In this document: positions 1 to 4,888 of the stretch, one piece after another
Layout: every line of letters starts with the position of its first letter
How positions within the stretch are numbered: position 1 is the first letter of the stretch
From: Atopobiaceae bacterium
Lineage (GTDB): Bacteria; Actinomycetota; Coriobacteriia; Coriobacteriales; Atopobiaceae
Direction of reading: 5' to 3'
Assembly (NCBI GenBank): GCA_017460265.1
Contig: JAFUBJ010000515.1
Span: 1-10,236, forward strand
DNA: 10,236 nt
Made by a program: the position numbers and the translations under genes
The notes under the pieces: generated by a model
What the model saw: only the letters and a program-made list of their open reading frames with translations
Database searches by the model: none
Told to the model about the DNA's origin: nothing

Positions 1-72
1 CTGCTCGACGGCAGCGTGAACGAAGACGAGGTACACGACCTCATAGACCAGGCATACCGATACATGGGATAG
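1..72 (+). CDS. C-terminal end of a probable MmcQ/YjbR family protein (partial)
   Basis: Reading frame 1 is open from the window edge to a TAG at 70-72 and encodes LLDGSVNEDEVHDLIDQAYRYMG. The pattern 'LDGS-x-x-(D/E)-x-(V/L)-x-x-LID-x-(A/S)Y' is how MmcQ/YjbR-like proteins (small, about 115-130 residues, winged-helix-like fold, some annotated as DNA-binding) usually end. Only 23 residues are visible, so the family call rests on that tail alone. The gene is convergent with the hydrolase at 98-886, with 25 bp between their stops. A 5-bp hairpin (79-83 with 93-97) lies in the gap but has no T-run, so termination there is uncertain. Confidence 0.55.
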   Translation: MLDGSVNEDEVHDLIDQAYRYMG

Positions 73-97
73 CCCTCAGCAGACCGCGGGCATCTGC

Positions 98-886
98 CTA
101 CGCGATGCCCATCTTCTCGTCGATGGCGGCCAGCACCGTGTCGGTCCACGTACTGCCAAAGAGCCACTCCTCGTGCGGCATGTCAAAGCGCATGAGGTCG
201 GGATCGCGGAAGTGCTGCAGATAGCGCTTCTCGTACTTGCCCTTCGGGTCCATGCGCAGGGCATGGATTACGTGGATGGTGGTGCCATCCTGATGGATGT
301 CGTCCTCAAGCGGCGTCACGTAGTCGGAATAGAACTCGCGCGAGATGGTCTTGGGATGCATGTTGGCAAAGCTGTTTGAGAAGCCTTCCAGGAAGGTCCG
401 CATCTCGTCGTTGTCCTCGTCGGCATAGAGGCTCTTCACCAGACGGTCCACGAGCTTCTCGCGCTTCTTTTCGCTCTTGGCCGCGCCCGAGAGCATGGGT
501 CCCACGATCGCGGTCACGAGCCCCGCCACGATGGGGCTCCCCTGGTCGAGGTCGGAGCTGCCCACAAAGGCATGGTCCACATGCACGCGCCCGTGCTGCA
601 CCAGCAACGCCGAGAAGCTGCCGCCCAGCGAGCTGCCGTAGGCGCCGTCCACGCGTCCGCCGTGGTGCTCAATCAGGTAGTCCTCGATCTTGGCGCACAC
701 CTCGGGCACGCTCGTGAAGCAGATGGACGGGTCCCCCTCAAAGCCGTCGTAGTTCACGCAGATGAGGTGATAGCGCTCGGCCAGCGCATCAATCACCCGC
801 GCAAAGTTGACCTGCCACGTGCACGCCGTGCCCGGCAGGAGGACCATGGTCTTCCCTTCCTCGAGCCCCATCTCGGTAAACTGCAT
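98..886 (-). CDS. alpha/beta hydrolase
   Basis: This 262-residue soluble protein has the alpha/beta-hydrolase layout. An oxyanion-hole strand VLLPGTACTW (about residues 15-24) is followed by the nucleophile elbow G84-S-S86-L-G88, with Ser86 as the likely nucleophile. The C-terminal catalytic histidine is probably His238 in MPHEEW. The acid is less clear; Asp213 in RMDPKGKY is a candidate. There is no signal peptide or membrane segment, so it should be cytoplasmic. The start is set by a strong ribosome site (AAGGAGG, about 891-897 on this strand) four bases before the ATG. Length and motif order fit the family, but the substrate cannot be read from the sequence. It is convergent with the partial gene at the left edge and divergent from tag, so it is probably transcribed alone. 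Confidence 0.85.
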   Translation of the reverse strand: MQFTEMGLEEGKTMVLLPGTACTWQVNFARVIDALAERYHLICVNYDGFEGDPSICFTSVPEVCAKIEDYLIEHHGGRVDGAYGSSLGGSFSALLVQHGRVHVDHAFVGSSDLDQGSPIVAGLVTAIVGPMLSGAAKSEKKREKLVDRLVKSLYADEDNDEMRTFLEGFSNSFANMHPKTISREFYSDYVTPLEDDIHQDGTTIHVIHALRMDPKGKYEKRYLQHFRDPDLMRFDMPHEEWLFGSTWTDTVLAAIDEKMGIA

Positions 887-929
887 GGCTCCTCCTTGTC
901 GCCGTGCGAAACGTCACGCATATGGCATC

Positions 930-960
930 GAATACCTAAAGTTAACTTAATCTAAGTCTA
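930..960 (-). promoter_or_regulatory. AT-rich upstream region of the hydrolase with a palindrome
   Basis: This short AT-rich island lies about 50 bases before the hydrolase start and stands out from the GC-rich surroundings. It contains the perfect palindrome AAGTTAACTT (939-948). On the minus strand, TTAACT could serve as a -35 with a weak TATGCG 17 bases downstream. The -10 match is poor, so this is a probable promoter/operator zone rather than a defined promoter. Confidence 0.3.
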
Positions 961-984
961 GCAATGATACCGGTGGGGCGATAC

Positions 985-1034
985 CCTTTCGGTGCGCATC
1001 GAAAGGCAAGGCTTGCCTTGCAACGGCCTAGAAT
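985..1034 (+). promoter_or_regulatory. tag promoter region with operator-like palindrome
   Basis: A -10-like TAGAAT (5 of 6 to consensus) lies at 1029-1034, 38 bases before the tag start. No good -35 is present. The -35 position is instead covered by a perfect inverted repeat AAGGCAAG-G-CTTGCCTT (1003-1019). A second inverted repeat, CCTTTCG (985-991) with CGAAAGG (1000-1006), overlaps the first, so the two could not fold at once. A repressor or activator site over the -35 is the simplest reading (inference). The exact binding protein is unknown. Confidence 0.45.
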
Positions 1035-1072
1035 AGTCTTGGAGCAAACAACGACCAGTCAGGACAAAAGAC

Positions 1073-1630
1073 ATGGACGCAAGCGCATGCCGCAGGTGGT
1101 ACGAGGGAGATCCCATCCTCGAGGCATACCACGACCACGAGTGGTGCCGAGAAAACCACGACGACCAGTTCCAGTTCGAGATGCTCTGCCTCGAGGGAGC
1201 GAGCGTGGGCCTCTCCTGGAAGACCATCATGCACAAGCGCGAGGCCTACCGCGCGGCATTTCATGGCTTTGACATCGAGGCATGCACTGCCATGGCCGAT
1301 GAGGAGCTCGAGGCGCTCATGGGCAATCCGGACATCATCCGAAACCGAAGCAAGGTCTTCAGCGTGCGCAAGAATGCCCAGGTGGTCAGAGCCATCCAGA
1401 AGGAATTCGGCAGCTTTGACGCCTACCTCTGGAGCTTCACCGACGGAATGCAGATAGATGGCCATTGGGAAACCACGGCCATGATGCCTACCGAATCCGA
1501 CGTATCGCGCGCGATGAGCGCCGACCTCAAGCGGCGCGGCATGGCCTTCGTGGGCCCCGTCATAACCTACTCGTTTTTGCAGGCCATCGGCATCGTGAAC
1601 GACCACCTGATCGACTGCCCGTATCGGTAG
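1073..1630 (+). CDS. tag: DNA-3-methyladenine glycosylase I
   Basis: This 185-residue enzyme belongs to the Tag family of base-excision repair. It cuts the N-glycosidic bond of 3-methyladenine in alkylated DNA, leaving an abasic site. The family landmarks are all visible. The zinc-snap ligands are Cys6, His20, His178 and Cys182, matching Cys4/His17/His175/Cys179 of E. coli Tag. AYHDHEW lies at 18-24, and CLEGASVGLSW (39-49) carries the conserved Glu41 and Trp49. KKRG-like LKRRGMAFVG (152-161) and the end motif YSFLQAIGIVNDH (166-178) follow. Length is typical (E. coli 187). The ATG has only a modest AGGA ribosome site eight bases upstream. It is a single-gene unit between two minus-strand genes. 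The palindromic promoter region suggests control, but no SOS or Ada-type box was recognised. Confidence 0.96.
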   Translation: MDASACRRWYEGDPILEAYHDHEWCRENHDDQFQFEMLCLEGASVGLSWKTIMHKREAYRAAFHGFDIEACTAMADEELEALMGNPDIIRNRSKVFSVRKNAQVVRAIQKEFGSFDAYLWSFTDGMQIDGHWETTAMMPTESDVSRAMSADLKRRGMAFVGPVITYSFLQAIGIVNDHLIDCPYR

Positions 1631-1655
1631 CTGCCCCTCATCTTCTTCTGCCTCG

Positions 1656-1703
1656 AAAAAGAGCGGCCCCTTCCAGACCTGATGTCCGAAAGGAGTCGCC
1701 CGC
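1656..1703 (-). terminator. intrinsic terminator of the GyrI-like gene
   Basis: Read on the minus strand, this begins 20 bases after the stop at 1723. GCGG (1703-1700) pairs with CCGC (1666-1663). A four-base bulge follows, then a 12-bp stem with G·U pairs (CTCCTTTCGGAC against GTCTGGAAGGGG) around the loop ATCAG. The run TCTTTTT comes directly after. There is no matching T-run in the plus direction, so it serves the minus-strand gene and not tag. Confidence 0.75.
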
Positions 1704-1722
1704 GTCATGCCATCAAGGATAA

Positions 1723-2355
1723 TCACGCCTTCCTGACGGGATGTCTCACCACGGTCTTCATCTTTGCGGGATCTGCCTTGCGCGGGTCGGAGAGGTAGAT
1801 CTCGTGGTGACGGCGCACGTCCGAGAAGTCCGGCACATAGCCCTGGGCCTCTGCGAACGCATGCATCGCCTCGACCGTCGCGGGCTCGTCGTCATAGGGG
1901 CCCACGTGCATGCACTGCACGCACAGGCCCTCGTCCACCTCGATGAGCTGCACAGGCGAGAAGTCAAGCTTCTTCTTTGCCGTTGCCGCCTCGAGCGCCC
2001 AAGCATAGTCTGCCTCGCTCACAAACTCCGGCACGCGAATGACCGAAACCCAGTGGAAGCCCGCCTTGTTGGCATAGTCCACGCCCTTGACGTCAGGCTG
2101 CCACCAGAAGCCCTCAAGCGGAGGCACCACATACTGATAGAAGCCTTCGATGGCGTGGTCAGTCTTGTAGCTCATCTTGAGGGTGTAGGCCATGCCATAG
2201 AGCAGCTCGAGGGCACGCTGGTAGGCACCGCCCGCCTCGTTGGGGTCTCCCTCCCCTTCCACGGCCAGAAAGCGCATGGCGGGCACCTCGATGATCGAGG
2301 GCTTGGTCTTGGGCTGGTACAGGTCGCGATACTCTTTCTTGAAGTCGAACGCCAC
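1723..2355 (-). CDS. GyrI-like small-molecule-binding domain protein
   Basis: This 210-residue protein belongs to the stand-alone GyrI-like (SHV/SOUL-like ligand-binding) family. Relatives bind hydrophobic small molecules, and some have been reported to hydrolyse xenobiotics. Landmarks are an N-terminal FDFKKEYRDLYQPK (about 3-16), ALELLYGMAYTLKMSYK (48-64), the aromatic stretch VVPPLEGFWW (76-85), GLCVQCMHVGPYDDEP (143-158) and the C-terminal HHEIYLSDPRK (183-193). The frame stays open upstream to 2508, but the start is taken as the GTG at 2355. A perfect AAAGGAGG (2361-2368) sits five bases before it, and MAFDFKKEY is the usual family N-terminus. It has its own promoter and terminator, so it is monocistronic. 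Its ligand is unknown. Confidence 0.9.
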   Translation of the reverse strand: MAFDFKKEYRDLYQPKTKPSIIEVPAMRFLAVEGEGDPNEAGGAYQRALELLYGMAYTLKMSYKTDHAIEGFYQYVVPPLEGFWWQPDVKGVDYANKAGFHWVSVIRVPEFVSEADYAWALEAATAKKKLDFSPVQLIEVDEGLCVQCMHVGPYDDEPATVEAMHAFAEAQGYVPDFSDVRRHHEIYLSDPRKADPAKMKTVVRHPVRKA

Positions 2356-2392
2356 GACGCCCTCCTTTGAATGCGTACACTTGTTTGCATAC

Positions 2393-2421
2393 AGCATAGC
2401 ATCACGAACGTAGGTTGTCAC
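2393..2421 (-). promoter_or_regulatory. promoter of the GyrI-like gene
   Basis: On the minus strand, GTGACA (2421-2416, 5 of 6 to TTGACA) is followed by a 17-base spacer and TATGCT (2398-2393). The spacer ends in TGC, giving an extended -10 (TGCTATGCT). The -10 lies about 37 bases before the GTG start. This is the best sigma-70-type promoter in the window. Confidence 0.65.
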
Positions 2422-2441
2422 GCAAAACAGAGGACGTCTTC

Positions 2442-2510
2442 CCTCACGTTGAGGATTGGGCCAACCCCTCGCACCGAGCCGCACGGCCTGCGGCGTGCCG
2501 TCCCTCAACG
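2442..2510. repeat. competing inverted repeats between two minus-strand genes
   Basis: CGTTGAGG (2447-2454) and its exact complement CCTCAACG (2503-2510) are 8-bp arms 48 bases apart. The first arm also lies in a short perfect hairpin with its neighbour, CCTCA (2442-2446) and TGAGG (2450-2454). Inside the large loop, GCACG (2481-2485) can pair with CGTGC (2494-2498). The block lies just past the esterase stop and just upstream of the GyrI-like promoter. It has no T-run directly after it on either strand, so it is not a plain intrinsic terminator. Confidence 0.5.
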
Positions 2511-2526
2511 ACTGGGATTTGGCAGC

Positions 2527-3399
2527 TTATGACAAAACACCAGTCTGGGAAGCAAAGCAATGCTTAATCGCCCAGGCAAAGTGCTCGCAAAAGCGCTCCC
2601 GTGCCTGCAAACTCTCGGGCAGCCGGGGATCGAGCATGTCAAACGCATGGTAAAGTCCCTCGTACACGTCCACGTCTGCCTGCACGCCCGCCTCGCGAAG
2701 TGCCTGCACGTACGCAAGCGTCTCTGCATAGAAGGGCTCGCCCGTGCTCACAAAGGTATACGCAGGAGGAAGGCCCGTAAGGTCAGTCGCACGCGCAGGT
2801 GCCGCATAGGACTCCACATCAGATGCACGTGCCTTTCCGCGCAGATAGAGCTTCCATGCAAGGTGGTTGCGCCTCGTGTTCCAAACCTTGTTGCGGTTGT
2901 CGCGCGAGGTCTTGGTGTCCAGGTTGTCGATCATGGGATAGAGCGGCATCTGGTAGGCAACGCGCACCTCTCCCCTGTCGCGCGCAAGAAGGCAGACGGC
3001 GGCACAAAGACCCCCGCCAGCGCTCTCGCCACCCACCATGAGCTGGGACGCGTTTACTCCAAGTCGTCCAGCCTTATCGCGCAGCCACAGAAGCGATGCG
3101 TAGCAATCCTCGAGCGCGGCAGGGTATGGCGCGCGCCACGACAACCTATACCCCGGGCTCACAACCACCGCCCCAAAGTGCGTGACGAGGTCCACTGCGC
3201 GCGACATGAAGACCATCTCCTTCATGCCCGTAAGGTAGCCACCGCCATGAATCCAGAGCACGCCGGGAGCATCTGCGCGCGGGCTCTTGGGCATAAGCAC
3301 AAGCGCCGGCACCGAACGACTGCCAGCGGGTATGTGCACCTTGTCTACCTGTAGGTCAAGCCCCTTGGCACTGAGCCGTATTTCCATCGCGCCACCCAT
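2527..3399 (-). CDS. alpha/beta hydrolase, hormone-sensitive-lipase-type esterase
   Basis: This 290-residue protein has the HSL (family IV) esterase plan for small acyl esters. HGGGY (51-55) forms the oxyanion hole. The nucleophile elbow is G124-E-S126-A-G128, inside VGGESAGGG. The acid position falls in STGEPFYAE, where Glu221 stands where most relatives have Asp before Pro. The catalytic histidine is His251 in YHAFD. No signal peptide is seen, so it should be cytoplasmic. The start is ambiguous. The ATG at 3399 and a second at 3387 (residue 5) are both preceded by only weak ribosome-site-like bases, and the longer form is given. It is transcribed towards the GyrI-like gene, but 171 bases and a separate promoter lie between them. 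The natural substrate cannot be told. Confidence 0.88.
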   Translation of the reverse strand: MGGAMEIRLSAKGLDLQVDKVHIPAGSRSVPALVLMPKSPRADAPGVLWIHGGGYLTGMKEMVFMSRAVDLVTHFGAVVVSPGYRLSWRAPYPAALEDCYASLLWLRDKAGRLGVNASQLMVGGESAGGGLCAAVCLLARDRGEVRVAYQMPLYPMIDNLDTKTSRDNRNKVWNTRRNHLAWKLYLRGKARASDVESYAAPARATDLTGLPPAYTFVSTGEPFYAETLAYVQALREAGVQADVDVYEGLYHAFDMLDPRLPESLQARERFCEHFAWAIKHCFASQTGVLS

Positions 3400-3410
3400 C
3401 TACCATCAAA

Positions 3411-3465
3411 CGATCCACGAGGCGGATCGCTCGCACCGGTTGGCCACCGTCTGCATTCTATTATG
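3411..3465 (-). promoter_or_regulatory. esterase upstream region: -10-like boxes and an inverted repeat
   Basis: On the minus strand two overlapping -10-like boxes, CATAAT (3465-3460) and TAGAAT (3460-3455), lie about 55-65 bases before the start. No convincing -35 was found. Between them and the start is the inverted repeat CGATCC (3411-3416) / GGATCG (3424-3429) with a 7-base spacer. That could be an operator or a leader hairpin. Confidence 0.4.
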
Positions 3466-3557
3466 CCTAGAGTCTGGCTTGGGCACGTGCTGGCGGGCAC
3501 CGCCCACCTCTTTGGAGACCAGAGCGCGGGATGGTCGAGGAGACGGGCATCAATAAA

Positions 3558-3660
3558 CGCTGACGGAATGGAAAAGCGCGTCTCGTCAGTGAGTCAGAGG
3601 GCGAATCATCGCTGACGGAACGAGAAATCACGAACCGTCAGTGCCGCAACGCTGACGGAA
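3558..3660. repeat. array of CTGACGG half-sites in alternating orientation
   Basis: CGCTGACGGAA occurs three times in identical form (3558-3568, 3610-3620, 3650-3660). The reverse form CGTCAGTG occurs twice between them (3584-3591, 3636-3643). The first two units are 34 bp long, match at 26 of 34 positions and start exactly 52 bp apart. Each forms an inverted repeat, with 7-bp arms CTGACGG/CCGTCAG in the second unit. The third unit keeps only the left half. The array ends about 140 bases before the peptide start. It could be a multi-site operator or a small dispersed repeat family. Confidence 0.8.
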
Positions 3661-3744
3661 CACCTCTCAACCATGTGAGGCGCAGAGGCCATGAAGTCAA
3701 CAGGATCCACACCGCCCAATGAGACGGATCATTCCCAGAGCGCG

Positions 3745-3773
3745 TATCATTATCTGAAAAAACCGCAATGCGG
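3745..3773 (+). promoter_or_regulatory. -10-like box and leader hairpin before the peptide gene
   Basis: TATCAT (3745-3750, 5 of 6 to TATAAT) lies 48 bases before the peptide start, with no good -35 at the usual spacing. Just downstream, CCGCA-A-TGCGG (3763-3773) is a perfect short palindrome flanked by A-rich bases. It would sit in the transcript's leader. Confidence 0.35.
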
Positions 3774-3798
3774 CAACAAAACGAGAAAGAACCGCACC

Positions 3799-4014
3799 AT
3801 GGCAGAGCACGAGAACACCGAACTTCCCGAGGAGCTCATGGAAAAGATCGCGGGAGGCACGATTCCCACCGAGATGGAGAGGGACATCCTGTACTACGTG
3901 GGGAACCTAATGAAGGCCGGATTCGGCGAGGAGGACTGCATCAGGGGCCTGGTCTACGACATGGGCCTGGAATACGAAGACGCGGTGCGCGTCGCCAACT
4001 TTGCCTACAACTAG
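3799..4014 (+). CDS. putative double-glycine leader peptide (bacteriocin/RiPP-like precursor)
   Basis: This 71-residue acidic peptide has an N-terminal ELPEELMEKIAGG (8-20). That fits the double-glycine leader rule, with Leu at -12, Met at -7, Ile at -4 and Gly-Gly at -2/-1. Such leaders are cut after GG and exported by C39-peptidase ABC transporters, or guide modifying enzymes. The remaining 51 residues (21-71) look helical, with one cysteine (Cys47), an aromatic-rich end and many acidic residues. I do not recognise a family for the core. It lacks the Gly-rich helices typical of class II bacteriocins and the Cys/Ser/Thr richness of lanthipeptides. The ATG at 3799 gives a normal 20-residue leader; its ribosome site is weak (GAGAAAG, nine bases upstream). 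An ATG at 3691 in the same frame is less likely. No transporter, peptidase, immunity or modifying gene is next to it. A strong terminator follows. Confidence 0.7.
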   Translation: MAEHENTELPEELMEKIAGGTIPTEMERDILYYVGNLMKAGFGEEDCIRGLVYDMGLEYEDAVRVANFAYN

Positions 4015-4049
4015 GCATTTGCCTACGCCAACATAAGAAAACCGAGAAG

Positions 4050-4078
4050 GTGCCCTCGCGAGCGGGGGCACTTATTTT
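4050..4078 (+). terminator. intrinsic terminator of the double-glycine peptide gene
   Basis: A 9-bp stem (4050-4058 with 4063-4071, one G·U pair) closes a CGAG loop and is followed by TTATTTT. It lies 35 bases after the peptide's stop. In the minus direction the same stem is followed by a broken T-run (CTTCTCGGTTTTC), so it may also stop the methyltransferase gene weakly. Confidence 0.85.
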
Positions 4079-4088
4079 GCCGTCTTGT

Positions 4089-4760
4089 CTACCACAGGTG
4101 CGGGATGACCCGCCACCGAACACGCTGCAGGTAGTCGGCATAGCCAGGGAGCTCTTCCGCAAGCACGCGCTCCTCCCCCTCCATGCGTTTCTGGATGATG
4201 GGCAGGTAGCACAGCAAGATGGCCGTCGCAAAGGGCGAGCCCAGAATGACCGGCATGGCAAGGAACATGAGCAGCGTCGCCGCGTACATGGGGTGACGCA
4301 CGATGCCATAGAGCCCCGTGTCCACCACATGCTGCCCCTCCTGTACCTCCACCGTGCGCGAGAGGTAGGCGTTCTCGCGCAGGACCTCGCCAAAGAGCGC
4401 GTATCCCGCAAGAAACGCTACTGCCGCGCCAACCGAGACCGCCCACGGGAAGCTGGCCCACCCAAAGCGATGCCCTAGCCCCGCAATCACGAAGGCAGCC
4501 ACGAACATGAGACCCGACGCCGCGATGACCGTGCGTTGGTCTCCCTGTTCCTCGCGGGCGTTCAGACGACTCCGCAACAGGTCGGGCGTGCGGTATAGCA
4601 TCACAAAACCAGCGGCAATCATGGGCACGAACAGCACGCCCATGAGCAGCCACGCATTACGCCATGCCAACGTGCCTGCCGGCACAAACGTGAGCAGCGC
4701 CACCGCCACGATGCCCGACACAAGCTTTGCGAGCGCCTGCTGCATGAGATCTTTGTCCAT
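4089..4760 (-). CDS. isoprenylcysteine carboxyl methyltransferase-family membrane protein
   Basis: This 223-residue integral membrane protein has about five hydrophobic segments (roughly 13-30, 36-55, 77-96, 104-123 and 160-188). The C-terminal half carries the ICMT/PEMT-type SAM-binding signature: VDTGLYGIVRHPMY (146-159), then EERVLAEELPGYADY (196-210) and a closing RVIPHLW. Family members methylate small molecules, lipids or prenyl-cysteines using S-adenosylmethionine; bacterial substrates are mostly unknown. The frame is open upstream to 4835. The ATG at 4760 is preferred because AAGGGAAG (4772-4765) lies four bases before it and the hydrophobic N-terminus then begins at the usual place. 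It is convergent with the double-glycine peptide gene (shared terminator region) and divergent from the giant surface protein. Confidence 0.88.
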   Translation of the reverse strand: MDKDLMQQALAKLVSGIVAVALLTFVPAGTLAWRNAWLLMGVLFVPMIAAGFVMLYRTPDLLRSRLNAREEQGDQRTVIAASGLMFVAAFVIAGLGHRFGWASFPWAVSVGAAVAFLAGYALFGEVLRENAYLSRTVEVQEGQHVVDTGLYGIVRHPMYAATLLMFLAMPVILGSPFATAILLCYLPIIQKRMEGEERVLAEELPGYADYLQRVRWRVIPHLW

Positions 4761-4888
4761 CGCGCTTCCCTTCGGCCTTGACGCTCCCCATTTGGCGGGT
4801 AAAGACCTGTATTCTCGCCATTTTGCCACGGTCACTTTTCGCTATTCTAGAGGTACTATTACGTACGTTACCTCGCGAAAGGAAAGCC
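4761..4888. promoter_or_regulatory. divergent promoter region between methyltransferase and surface protein
   Basis: This 128-bp gap separates two divergent starts. On the plus strand TTGCCA (4823-4828, 5 of 6) could be a -35. The best downstream boxes are TATTCT (4843-4848) at a short 14-base spacing or TATTAC further on, so the plus promoter is not settled. On the minus strand TAGAAT (4849-4844) is a possible -10 for the methyltransferase, within CTAGAATAG, a string also present at the tag -10. A palindromic ACGTACGT lies at 4861-4868. Confidence 0.35.

Larger units (their letters stand above)
3400..3798. other. gene-free region upstream of the double-glycine peptide
   Basis: These roughly 400 bases hold the esterase promoter zone (left), a CTGACGG repeat array (3558-3660) and the probable promoter and leader of the small peptide gene (right). 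The peptide's frame is open from an ATG at 3691, which would add 36 residues. That ATG has an AGAGG only two bases away, too close to be a good ribosome site, and the added stretch looks unlike a leader peptide. I treat the region as non-coding. Confidence 0.6.

Noticed and set aside
79..97. GCAGA/TCTGC hairpin between the two convergent genes at the left edge
   Set aside because: It has only a 5-bp stem and no T-run, and it reaches to within a base of the hydrolase stop codon. It is too weak to call a terminator.
1028..1726. 232-codon minus-strand frame across tag
   Set aside because: It is antisense to tag, which has complete family motifs, and it starts inside the neighbouring terminator region.
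1741..2370. 209-codon plus-strand frame
   Set aside because: It is the mirror of the GyrI-like gene, with no recognisable protein features.
2560..3354. 264-codon plus-strand frame
   Set aside because: It is antisense to the esterase, which carries all the HSL motifs.
3558..3660. CRISPR array
   Set aside because: The repeats are only 11 bp, alternate in orientation, and the intervening lengths and partial matches do not fit repeat-spacer units.
3768..4478. 236-codon plus-strand frame
   Set aside because: It overlaps the double-glycine peptide in another frame, runs through its terminator and then antisense to the methyltransferase. Its composition is Arg/His-rich, like a shadow frame.
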